Shown here in pieces: positions 56,775 through 64,000 of a stretch of DNA of 64,000 nucleotides (positions are counted from its first letter, which is position 1; each line of letters begins with the position of its first letter). Below the pieces are notes generated by a model. It was not told the origin of the DNA. It ran no database searches and saw only the letters and a list, made by a program, of their open reading frames with translations. A program made the translations under genes and the position numbers. The stretch lies in NCBI GenBank assembly GCA_050874585.1, contig JBNMKZ010000007.1, positions 9,263 to 73,262 on the forward strand, written 5' to 3'. The DNA comes from UBA1067 sp050874585 (GTDB lineage: Bacteria > Verrucomicrobiota > Kiritimatiellia > RFP12 > UBA1067).

Positions 56775-58932
56775 TGAACTTGCGACGCGGCTCGACCTCG
56801 TCGCCCATCAGGAGCGAGAACATCCGATCCGCCGCGACGGCATCGCTCAACTTGACGCGAAGCATGTGCCGCTTCTCGGGATTCATCGTCGTATCGAAGA
56901 GCTCGTCCGCATCCATTTCGCCAAGGCCCTTGAAACGGTAGATCGAAAGGCCCACGCGCCCATGCGCCCGCACATCGTCCAGCAGCTTCTTCAGCAGACC
57001 TCCGAAGTAGTCCTCGGGAGTAAAACCGTAGGCACCCAGGGATGAGAACTCCTTCTTCAGCATGGAGGCCCCACTGCCCTGGGCGGACTCGTCACGCACG
57101 AGTTCCTCCGGCTTGTAGCCACGCTCCTCCACCATCTTGCATGTCGCCTCGATTTCGGCCAGGAGCGTCATCAGTTCCTTCGCCTTCTCCTTCGGAAGAA
57201 CCGTGCCATCCTTTCCCTTCACCTCATAGTCGTCCAGACCCAGCGTCAGGAGTTTCGAAGTCAGTTCACCGTCCGTCAACACGTACTCGATGTTCTTCTT
57301 GCGCTCAACCTTGTAGAGCGGCGGCTGTGCGAGATAGACGTAGCCCTTCTCAATCAGTTCCGGCATCTTGCGGTAGAAGAACGTCAACAGGAGCGTACGG
57401 ATGTGCGCGCCGTCCACATCGGCATCGGTCATGATGACGATTTTGTGGTAACGCGCCTTCGAAATGTCCCACTCATCCCCAAAGCCGCAACCAATGGCCG
57501 TGATGAGCGTACGAATCTCCGCATTGGCCAGCATCCGATCTATCCGCGCCTTCTCGACATTCAGGACCTTGCCGCGCAGGGGCAGAATCGCCTGGGTCGC
57601 CCGGTCGCGTCCGGTCTGCGCCGAACCGCCTGCCGAATCGCCCTCGACGAGATAAAGCTCGGTCTTCGCCGGGTCACGCTCGGAGCAGTCGCGGAGCTTG
57701 CCCGGGAGGGAAAGTCCATCCATAATCCCCTTGCGCCGCGTCGATTCACGGGCAGCGCGTGCCGCCTCACGGGCGCGACAGGCCAGAAGCGTCTTCTCGA
57801 TGATAATCTTCGCGACTGACGGATTCTCCTCGAAGAAGGTCATGAGCTTATCGGCAACGATCGCCCCGACAATGCCCTCAACCTCACCATTGCCAAGCTT
57901 CGTCTTCGTCTGGCCCTCGAACTGCGGCTGGGGGACCTTCACGCTGACAATGACCGTCAGGCCCTCGCGCATGTCGTCACCCGTCAACGAGTCCTTCGCC
58001 TTGATCAGCCCATTGTCCGTGCCATACTTGTTGATTGTGCGCGTCAAGGCGCCGCGAAAACCCGAAAGGTGCGTACCGCCCTCGACCGTGTGAATGTTGT
58101 TGCAGTAGGTCTGCTCAAGCGTCGTATAACTGTCGGTGTACTGCATCGACACCTCGGCCTGCACCATACCCGTCAAGCCCTCGCGCTCGCCCTCAAAGTG
58201 AATGACAGGCGAAAGCGGCTTCTTGTTCGCATTGAGATAGCTGACGAACTCGTCAATGCCACCGTCATAATGGAAGGTCTCCTCATGATGCTGGTCGCCC
58301 TCGTCATCACGGAAGTGAATCGTGACGCCCTTGTTGAGGAACGCCAGCTCCCTCATGCGGTTGCAGAGCGTCTCCCACTTGAAGGCACGGCAGGTGAAGA
58401 TGGTGTGGTCGGGGAAGAACGTCACCTTCGTCCCCGTCTCGTCCCCGCACTCGCCAACGACCGTCAGCGGTTTCGTGACATGTCCACGCGAAAACTCGAT
58501 GTGGTGGATCTTTCCGCCGCGCTTGACCTCGACCTTCATCCAGTCCGAAAGCGCATTGACGCACGAAACGCCCACACCGTGAAGTCCACCCGAGACCTTG
58601 TAGTTCGACCCGTCGAACTTGCCGCCCGCATGGAGAACGGTTAGCACGACCTCAATGGCCGGGCGATGCTGGGTCGGGTGCATGTCGACGGGGATGCCGC
58701 GACCATTGTCCTGAACCGAAATCGACCCATCGGGATTGATGACAACGTCAATCTGCGAGCAATAGCCAGCGAGCGCCTCGTCAATCGAATTGTCAACCAC
58801 CTCGTAGACGAGGTGGTGATACCCGCGTTCGCCCGTGTCGCCGATGTACATGGCGGGACGCTTACGTACCGCCTCCATTCCTTCCAAAACCTGAATATTC
58901 TCGGCGTTATAGTTGCTCGTTTCTTCTGCCAT
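56734..58932 (-). CDS. gyrB: DNA gyrase subunit B
   Basis: 732 residues. GHKL ATPase with EVVDNSIDEALAG, VQDNGRGIPVD and GGLHGVGVSCVNALS; Toprim domain with YLVEGDSAGGSA and TDADVDGAHI; C-terminal RFKGLGEMDADELF. It supplies ATP-driven negative supercoiling with GyrA. ParE cannot be excluded on motifs alone, but length and QTGRDRATQAILPLRGKVLNVEKAR favour GyrB. gyrA is not in the window. Confidence 0.93.
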   Translation of the reverse strand: MAEETSNYNAENIQVLEGMEAVRKRPAMYIGDTGERGYHHLVYEVVDNSIDEALAGYCSQIDVVINPDGSISVQDNGRGIPVDMHPTQHRPAIEVVLTVLHAGGKFDGSNYKVSGGLHGVGVSCVNALSDWMKVEVKRGGKIHHIEFSRGHVTKPLTVVGECGDETGTKVTFFPDHTIFTCRAFKWETLCNRMRELAFLNKGVTIHFRDDEGDQHHEETFHYDGGIDEFVSYLNANKKPLSPVIHFEGEREGLTGMVQAEVSMQYTDSYTTLEQTYCNNIHTVEGGTHLSGFRGALTRTINKYGTDNGLIKAKDSLTGDDMREGLTVIVSVKVPQPQFEGQTKTKLGNGEVEGIVGAIVADKLMTFFEENPSVAKIIIEKTLLACRAREAARAARESTRRKGIMDGLSLPGKLRDCSERDPAKTELYLVEGDSAGGSAQTGRDRATQAILPLRGKVLNVEKARIDRMLANAEIRTLITAIGCGFGDEWDISKARYHKIVIMTDADVDGAHIRTLLLTFFYRKMPELIEKGYVYLAQPPLYKVERKKNIEYVLTDGELTSKLLTLGLDDYEVKGKDGTVLPKEKAKELMTLLAEIEATCKMVEERGYKPEELVRDESAQGSGASMLKKEFSSLGAYGFTPEDYFGGLLKKLLDDVRAHGRVGLSIYRFKGLGEMDADELFDTTMNPEKRHMLRVKLSDAVAADRMFSLLMGDEVEPRRKFIEDNALNVRNLDF

Positions 58933-58970
58933 CTTGCTAAGACCTTTTCCTTTGGGACATATTATACCAA

Positions 58971-58979
58971 AATACCACT
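58971..58979 (-). promoter_or_regulatory. Promoter of gyrB operon
   Basis: Minus strand TGGTATAAT (-10 hexamer 58971-58976), about 30-nt leader with AAGGAAAAGG ribosome site. A small inverted repeat (CCACT...AGTGG, 58985-59000) lies just upstream. Confidence 0.6.
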
Positions 58980-59307
58980 TCTCTTAGTGGCAGATTTTAC
59001 CTATCAAGAATCGACGCGGAGACCACCATCACGAACGGAATTTATCACGATCACAAAGGGTGGAGAGGCTGGCCTCCTCGGGCGGAGACCAGCAGGAGAA
59101 CGGGCAAGTGCCTTAGTCCTTTGATGAAAACTCCTTAGTCCTTTCCCTTTAGGTTGCGCATCCTCGACCCTTCGGGTTGCGCATCCCAGCGCCCTCCTCT
59201 TGCGCTTGTCAACCCGGTTTGGGCTTTGGCGTTCTCCGCCGATGTGGGGTCCCGGAGGACGCGGCGAGTGCAGTTTCCGCAGGGGGCCGTCCATAGCAAT
59301 GAGCCAG
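58980..59307. other. Intergenic region with two short 22-bp direct repeats
   Basis: No gene seen. CCTTAGTCCTTT occurs at 59111 and 59133 (22 bp apart), and GGTTGCGCATCC occurs twice at about 59152 and 59174 (again about 22 bp). Otherwise featureless. Confidence 0.5.
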
Positions 59308-60411
59308 TCACCGGATGAGCAGCATAAGAATTCCGAGGAGGGCAAACACGACGCCGAGGGCGATCTTCGACGGAATCACGTTCCGCGAGGACCATCGCGC
59401 CATCCGAAAGGCGTCGGTCGTTCCGGAGAAGAGGACGAAGACCGCCACGAGCGGCGCGATGAACGCGAGGTTGTAGGCGATCAGGAATGCGAAGGATCGC
59501 CAGGCCCCAGGCTCGTGCGCAATGAGTGCCAGGACGGGCACATAGACCTGCCCGGTGCAGAGGGCGTCAAGGAGCGTCACGAGAAATCCGCACCCGAGTC
59601 CCGCCGCGACAACGGCCGACCCGCTCCAGCTCTCCATGGCAATCCTGCGGATGAGCGCCCTCACGCCCTCGGGAAGCCTCAGCGTCACGACCGAGAAGAC
59701 CGGCGTTCGCCGAAAGCGGACGGCATCCCGGAAGCTCAGAATCGAGAGGAGGAAAAGCGCGAGCGACAGGGCGACCATGAGGATGGTACGGACCGTCCGC
59801 AATCCCTCAAGCGCACGGATCGCCTGCATGAGGCCGAGTCCCGTCAGGACATAGGTGAGAAACGAACCGAGGCAGAACGCAAGCCCCCCAACGATTCGGG
59901 TCCTCCGACGGCGACCGCCAATCGCAAGGATGCCGACAAGGGAAATCATGATCGCGAACGAACACGGGTTAAGGCCGTCCACGAGACCCGCGAGAAGAAC
60001 TGCGGGGAGCGTGAAACGCGAGGCAAAGCCCGAGGCCAACCCCTCGACGGAACGACCGAGAACTGGAATTGTGACGACGGGTGTCGCGGAATCGTCGCAG
60101 TAGAGGCGCACGGCCTTTGAGAACTCGCCCGGGAGCTGGGGCTTCAGCGAGACGGTCAGTTCCACGGACGCGCCGGGAGCAATCTCCATGCCCGAAAGCT
60201 CCGCCTCCGCGCCACAGCACGGTGTCACCCGCGAGACCCTCAGAGGCGCGTCGCCCGAGTTCCCGAGGGCGCATCCGGCGCGAGCGGACTCGCCGGCGGG
60301 AATCGCGCCGAAGTCAATTCCGCCCGGCGGATACACGAGACGAGGCCCCGCAAAGAGTGCGGATGTCGCGAAGATCGCCGCAAGAGCAAGAGCATACCGA
60401 AACACCCTCAT
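59308..60411 (-). CDS. DUF1573 domain fused to CcdA/DsbD-like membrane domain
   Basis: 367 residues. Signal peptide (MRVFRYALALAAIFATSALFA), then a DUF1573-type beta domain (about 25-125: GGIDFGAIPAGESARAGCALGN, CCGAEAELSGMEIAPGASVELTVSLKP), then a membrane domain with about six to seven TM helices. The membrane part has paired Cys motifs DGLNPCSFAIMIS and LDALCTGQVYVPVLAL, as in CcdA/DsbD proteins that pass electrons across the membrane. It probably moves reductant to the periplasm. Downstream partner is a HEAT-like protein; ATGA overlap. Confidence 0.82.
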   Translation of the reverse strand: MRVFRYALALAAIFATSALFAGPRLVYPPGGIDFGAIPAGESARAGCALGNSGDAPLRVSRVTPCCGAEAELSGMEIAPGASVELTVSLKPQLPGEFSKAVRLYCDDSATPVVTIPVLGRSVEGLASGFASRFTLPAVLLAGLVDGLNPCSFAIMISLVGILAIGGRRRRTRIVGGLAFCLGSFLTYVLTGLGLMQAIRALEGLRTVRTILMVALSLALFLLSILSFRDAVRFRRTPVFSVVTLRLPEGVRALIRRIAMESWSGSAVVAAGLGCGFLVTLLDALCTGQVYVPVLALIAHEPGAWRSFAFLIAYNLAFIAPLVAVFVLFSGTTDAFRMARWSSRNVIPSKIALGVVFALLGILMLLIR

Positions 60412-61382
60412 TTCACAATCCTCCCGCTAATTCTTTCAATAGCCGTCGCACAGGGTTCCGTCAGGCGGGAACCACCCCGTGCGGCGACCGATTCGAGCAA
60501 CGCAATGTCCGACGCATCACCAAGGAGACCGAGCGTTCCGATGGCAACCGTGTCCGCGACCGCATCGCGACGGTCGCCCCGGAAGACGGCCCTCACATCC
60601 GGCAGGACCTCGCGATAGCCGCGCTGCCCCGCGAGCTGAAAGGCTGCAAGGCGGGTCAGCGGATGTGCACGCGACGAACAGGCCGCGCAGGTGAGGTGGT
60701 GGAGACTCCCGACCTCCGCGCCCGTCAACCCGTGCGCATCGGCGAGTGCGTAGAGGGCCGTTCCCGCGTAGGGCCGCCCGATTCCCGACGCGGCCGCGAA
60801 GAGAGCATCGCGGACTCGCCCCGCCGTCACGTCAGGAAGACCGTGCTGCAAGGCCCCGAGGTGCTGAATCGCATAGTCGACGAGCGTCGCATCGTGCCGT
60901 CCGTTCCGGACAATGTCCATCAGGAGATTGGGCAACGACTCCGGAAGCGGATTCTGATTGCGCAGGAGGTTGAGCACATCGTTCCGCAAGGCGGCTTCGC
61001 GAGAGGGAGGGAGCGCGCCGCCCCCGGAGGCGACATACGCCATCAGCGCAGCGACATCCCCTTCCGCCAGGTCATGTCGGCGGGCAATCGAACGGAGCGC
61101 ATCGTTTCGGAGCCCATACCGATCCGCGCTCGCATCCACCCTTCCGCAGACGACCGCAACAGCGGCGGAGACATCAGGCGAAGCCACAGAATCCCCCTGC
61201 GAGCGAACGGGACATTTCGATGGGACGATGCGAATTGTCCGAACCCCGTACCGTCCGCCCGCTGTCGGCAATGGATCCTTCCTCCGTCCGCCACCCGAGT
61301 GCAATACGCACAGCGACACACCAGCGATCACCGCCGCCCCGACGACACAACACAGGAGCCCCATCCGTCCGCCGGCACTCAT
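60408..61382 (-). CDS. Membrane-anchored HEAT-repeat-like protein
   Basis: 324 residues. N-terminal TM segment or lipoprotein signal (LLCCVVGAAVIAGVSLCVL), a linker, and repeated helical pairs (RLAAFQLAGQRGYREVLPDVRAVFRGD, DTVAIGTLGLLGDASDIALLESVAARG) typical of HEAT/PBS-lyase-like repeats. No enzyme motif. Starts with an ATGA overlap after a 55-residue ORF and overlaps the DUF1573/CcdA gene, so the three form one unit. Confidence 0.7.
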   Translation of the reverse strand: MSAGGRMGLLCCVVGAAVIAGVSLCVLHSGGGRRKDPLPTAGGRYGVRTIRIVPSKCPVRSQGDSVASPDVSAAVAVVCGRVDASADRYGLRNDALRSIARRHDLAEGDVAALMAYVASGGGALPPSREAALRNDVLNLLRNQNPLPESLPNLLMDIVRNGRHDATLVDYAIQHLGALQHGLPDVTAGRVRDALFAAASGIGRPYAGTALYALADAHGLTGAEVGSLHHLTCAACSSRAHPLTRLAAFQLAGQRGYREVLPDVRAVFRGDRRDAVADTVAIGTLGLLGDASDIALLESVAARGGSRLTEPCATAIERISGRIVK

Positions 61383-61546
61383 CGTCCCATCACCCCCATT
61401 AGCCTACAGACCCGACGACCCGCGCCATGGGACATCCCGCACGGGACTGCCCCGCTGGGACAGCCAAGCGACCACATCCCCACCGTGGCAATTCGGGCAC
61501 TCGGACACCTGTCGCGATACACCCCGAACTCTCTACAACTTCTCAT
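61379..61546 (-). CDS. Possible 55-residue leaderless ORF coupled to HEAT-like gene
   Basis: ATG at 61546 is 7 nt after a TGGTATAAT box, the same spacing as kdsA and the sigma gene, and its TGA overlaps the next ATG (ATGA). The peptide (MRSCREFGVYRDRCPSARIA start) is Cys/Arg-rich with no family. The spacing and coupling support translation; it may act mainly to deliver ribosomes to the HEAT-like gene. Confidence 0.5.
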   Translation of the reverse strand: MRSCREFGVYRDRCPSARIATVGMWSLGCPSGAVPCGMSHGAGRRVCRLMGVMGR

Positions 61547-61553
61547 TGCGGAC

Positions 61554-61562
61554 ATTATACCA
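61554..61562 (-). promoter_or_regulatory. Promoter of the HEAT-like/CcdA-like operon
   Basis: Minus strand TGGTATAAT; -10 hexamer 61554-61559, 7 nt before the ATG at 61546. The region 61563-61890 upstream contains no gene I can support. Confidence 0.6.
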
Positions 61563-61890
61563 AAGACCGTACGCTCGTGGCCTATGCGACCCTCGCCCAA
61601 CCCAGATACGGCGGCGGTCCCGTAACGCTTCCTCGCTTGGCCGGGCAAACACCTTCAGACTGTCAATCCTCGACAGAGAGCCCCTGGTTGCAGGAATAAC
61701 CACTCCGACGGCGGCGAGTCGCGCAGCACCCCTTCGTCGTCCCTGAAATTCGCATGTACACAATATTTTCATCACAAACTGGGCAGGATTCACTCGCTCA
61801 ACTCATTCACATGAGAACTCTACAACATTATCGCCTATCTCCAAGATACCGGCGGCTTGAACACTTCCTGCGCCGCAAATCCCTGGACTC

Positions 61891-62088
61891 TCAGTCCTTG
61901 TCCCCTTTCTTCTGACCGCATAGTATGCGTAGTGCCAGTAGCGACAGGAATATCGGCAAGATTTGGAAGAACCTGTCCGCCACAAGCCCCTTGTTATCCG
62001 ACGCCGGAATTGCCATCGGGATGAAGAAACACAGAAGGAGACCGTTGAGCAACCACCGTATCGCCCTGTCATTGTTACGCCTTTTCAT
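61891..62088 (-). CDS. Small two-TM membrane protein downstream of RHS gene
   Basis: 65 residues. Two hydrophobic segments: WLLNGLLLCFFIPMAIPA and RFFQILPIFLSLLALRILC; basic N-terminus (MKRRNNDRAIR) and charged tail. GGAAGGG lies about 9 nt before the ATG. The start overlaps the last codons of the RHS frame by 14 nt. Small membrane proteins after RHS genes can be immunity proteins, but no toxin tip is recognisable here. Confidence 0.55.
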   Translation of the reverse strand: MKRRNNDRAIRWLLNGLLLCFFIPMAIPASDNKGLVADRFFQILPIFLSLLALRILCGQKKGDKD

Positions 62089-62121
62089 TGATTAGCCCTT
62101 CCCTTGCTATCGTGAATATCT

Positions 62122-63207
62122 TCACAGCCACCGCGCCGAACGGTGCATACCCGTAGTGACGTCGTAGGCAACGACCTCGCTCACGTTCTTGCTGCCGTCG
62201 TGCGTGTAGTATGCGGCATCCCCGCCGCGAGTCCACGCGAGCGGACGCGTCGCGGCGGATTCCGTCGGATCCCACACGTACGCGCTGCCGGCGCTGTCGG
62301 CGACCTGCAGGTAGCCGTCGTAGACGAAGCGCCGGTTGCCCTTCGCAACTCGGCGGCCCATGCGGTCGAAGGACATCGTAATAACCGTGTCGCCGCTCTC
62401 CCAGCGGATCGGTCGGTTCTCGCCGCTGTAGGCGACCCTCCATGTTCCCGTGGAGGTCTTCACCAGCGTCTGGTTGCCGTCGGCGTCGTAGGCAGGGACA
62501 AAAGCATCCACCGCGTTGTACTGATTTAGCCGATTGGCCGTGTAGACGGAATTCGTGCCGCGCTCAGAGGAGGTCGAGCGGTTGCCGATGTCGTCGAAGC
62601 CGTAGCCGTAGCGGTAGGCGGCGTCACCCGCCGCCGTCGCGTTCGTCAACTCGCTGCGGGCGTTGTAGCGGTAGCCGTGGGTGTCGGGTGTCGCGAAGGC
62701 CGAGCCGGACTTCGCACAGGAGACGCGGCGGCCGGCCGCGTCGTAGGCATAGTCGTACCGCGAGACGACGTTCGTGGCGGCCGCGTTGCGCACCCGCGTG
62801 AGGCGGCCGCAGTCATCGTAATCCCAGGAAGCCGCAAGCCCGCTGGGATAGGTGAGCGACGACTTGAGGTCGCTGCCATCCAGGTAGCTCCACACGAAAG
62901 GCGTTCCACTTCCGGCGGCGAGCATCGTCGCGATGCGGCCCGTCGCGGGGTCGTAGGCGATTGCCGACCGACGGACTCCGTTGAGGGCGTAGCCCGCGTC
63001 ACGCCCGAATTCGTCGGTAAAACGCTCGATCATGTTCGACCCCGCAACGCCAACCACGGTCTCGTTCGTATTCGCGCCGAAGGCGTCGTAGGCGAAGGCC
63101 GCGACACCCGCCGCATCGTGCGCCGACACCTGGCGGCCCATCGCGTCGTACGAGAGCGCGACGGATGGCGATCCGTCGGAGAGGCCGCATTCGTGAGGTT
63201 GCCCCAC
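62122..63207 (-). pseudogene. RHS/YD-repeat protein, C-terminal portion (frameshifted)
   Basis: Most of this frame (from about 63170 down) encodes YD repeats (LSYDAMGRQVSAHDAAG, YDDCGRLTRVRNA, YAYDAAGRRVSCA, MSFDRMGRRVAKGNRRFVYDG). The first residues (MGQPHECG) are out of frame and not original. Near 62143 the sense moves to another frame, where the RHS core motif HYGYAPFGAVAV appears and runs to a stop at 62075. So at least two slips separate this part from its start and end. Confidence 0.7.
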
Positions 63208-63785
63208 CCGTCGTACGAGTACGCCGTCACCACGCCCCGCGCCCAGGTGCGCCCCGTGAGGCGGCCGTTCGCATCGTAGCCGTACGAGGGTCCCCTCCCG
63301 TCCGCGTAGACCTTGTTCGTCATCGCGCCGGTCGCCCCGTCGTAGAGCCAGCGGGTCGTATCCCCCGAATCGGGTCCGAGCGACTCGTCGCGGTAGGTCG
63401 TCATCGAGACCCTGTTGCCGAAGACGTCGTAGGCGTAGCGGACCGGATAGGTCGCCCCGCCCTCGTAAGTCCTGCGTCCGCGCAAGTCGTACCCGTAGAC
63501 GACCGCGTTGCCGAGCGCGTCCGTGACCGCGGCGAGTTCGCCGAGGCGGTTGTAGGCGTAGGACGTGCGGGCACCGGCGGGATCGACCGTCGCGGCACGG
63601 CGGCCATGCGCGTCGTACTCCGTCCGCGTCACGTTGCCGCGACCGTCGACGGAGGCGGCCACACGCCCCAGCGCGTCATAGCGCACCGAGTTCGTGACCG
63701 CCGCGCCCAGGCGCACGAGCGCACGGGCGGGAGACCCCGCCTTCCCGGCCGCACGGACCGCTCGGACTGTATTCCCCAACTCCAT
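63030..63785 (-). pseudogene. RHS/YD-repeat protein, N-terminal portion (frameshifted)
   Basis: From the ATG at 63785 this frame encodes YD repeats (VRYDALGRVAASVDGRGNVTRTEYD, YGYDLRGRRTYEG, YGYDANGRLTGR) up to about WGNLTNAA (63180); the rest is off-frame. The break is in GCCTCTCC, where one base appears missing relative to the expected continuation in the 62122-63207 frame. No signal peptide is visible at this start. Confidence 0.65.
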
Positions 63786-63795
63786 AGACGAGTGG

Positions 63796-63804
63796 ATTAT
63801 ACCA
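63796..63804 (-). promoter_or_regulatory. Promoter of RHS gene
   Basis: Minus strand TGGTATAAT, 10 nt before the ATG at 63785. Confidence 0.55.
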
Positions 63805-63995
63805 TATTTGCACATTCCGTTGTGCAGAAAACTTGAAACCTGCAGAATCGACGGGAGACTGTCGATTGAAAAGGTAAGTGGACAGGGGCGGCGGAGAAAG
63901 CTGTCCACTTAGTCGTGCAGGGGCGCATGCCCACTTTCCCTTGCGGGCGGAAAATGGCATCCTTCGCGTCGCGACACAAAGGAAAGGAAGCCACC

Positions 63996-64000
63996 ATGGC
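63996..64000 (+). CDS. Possible start of a gene leaving the right edge
   Basis: An ATG at 63996 with AAAGGAAAGGA about 7 nt upstream; only five bases are in the window, so nothing can be said about the product. Confidence 0.25.

Noticed and set aside
63797..63997. 66-codon minus-strand frame at the right edge
   Set aside because: No ribosome site, overlaps the RHS promoter, and the plus strand has a better start signal at 63996.

Overview
The window is GC-rich, densely packed and mostly minus-strand. It comes from a Gram-negative bacterium: it carries LPS genes (kdsA, lptB, a fused lptC/lptA, waaA, an LpxL-type acyltransferase), capsule/O-antigen glycosyltransferases, an ECF sigma factor coupled to a Ser/Thr kinase, HPr kinase with HPr and Enzyme I, a tmRNA with tag ANNDYALAA, a large secreted M6 metalloprotease and an RHS/YD-repeat gene. 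This mix suggests the Planctomycetes-Verrucomicrobia-Chlamydiae side of the tree, perhaps a gut Kiritimatiellae-like lineage; that placement is inference.

Layout. 1-2.9 kb: partial membrane protein, then an ECF sigma/kinase pair. 3.0-3.2 kb: two 22-bp-periodic palindromic arrays, one being a structured element that recurs near 45.9 kb. 3.4-12.1 kb: one long operon, kdsA-lptCA-lptB-hpf-hprK-ptsH-ptsI-fabH-like-nadE, resembling the proteobacterial rpoN/lpt cluster without rpoN. 12.2-14.6 kb: ogt running into an antisense tRNA-Val, and a DUF2130 gene. 14.7-27.7 kb: a type III-B CRISPR-Cas locus (array, cas2, cas1, csx1, a REP-type transposase, cmr1, cmr6, cmr5, cmr4, cmr3, cas10/cmr2, a Crn2/DUF1874 ring nuclease, and a CARF protein of the NE0113 family whose C-terminus looks like an OmpR/PhoB winged helix). 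27.7-32.6 kb: repeats and a frameshifted M6 protease. 32.8-38.9 kb: glycosyltransferase, lpxL, hisD, fabZ, fabF, fabH. 39-42 kb: three glycosyltransferases. 42-45.3 kb: two Fic genes with RapZ-C-like partners, beside the tmRNA and a decayed copy of its 3' end. 46-59 kb: recD2, waaA, polysaccharide genes, xseA, ftsW, a LysM lipoprotein, murD and gyrB. 59-64 kb: a DUF1573/CcdA-like fusion, a HEAT-like protein and a broken RHS gene.

The most interesting system is the CRISPR locus. Two tandem 10-bp direct repeats, read as TGCGGATRTC twice in the transcribed direction, stand exactly 30 bp upstream of the predicted -10 boxes of both the cas1-cas2 operon and the crn2-cas10-cmr operon. A third copy stands 20 bp (one helical turn closer) upstream of the -10 box of the neighbouring DUF2130 gene. 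OmpR/PhoB-type winged helices bind this kind of site, and the CARF protein encoded beside one copy carries such a domain. This suggests a cyclic-oligoadenylate-responsive regulon: Cas10 makes the signal, Csx1 and the CARF regulator read it, and Crn2 degrades it. Several spacers are themselves perfect short hairpins.

Promoters in this genome share an extended -10 box, TGGTATAAT, usually 18 bp from a -35 box when one is visible. In at least six genes the ATG starts only 6-8 nt after the box, so leaderless mRNAs are likely.
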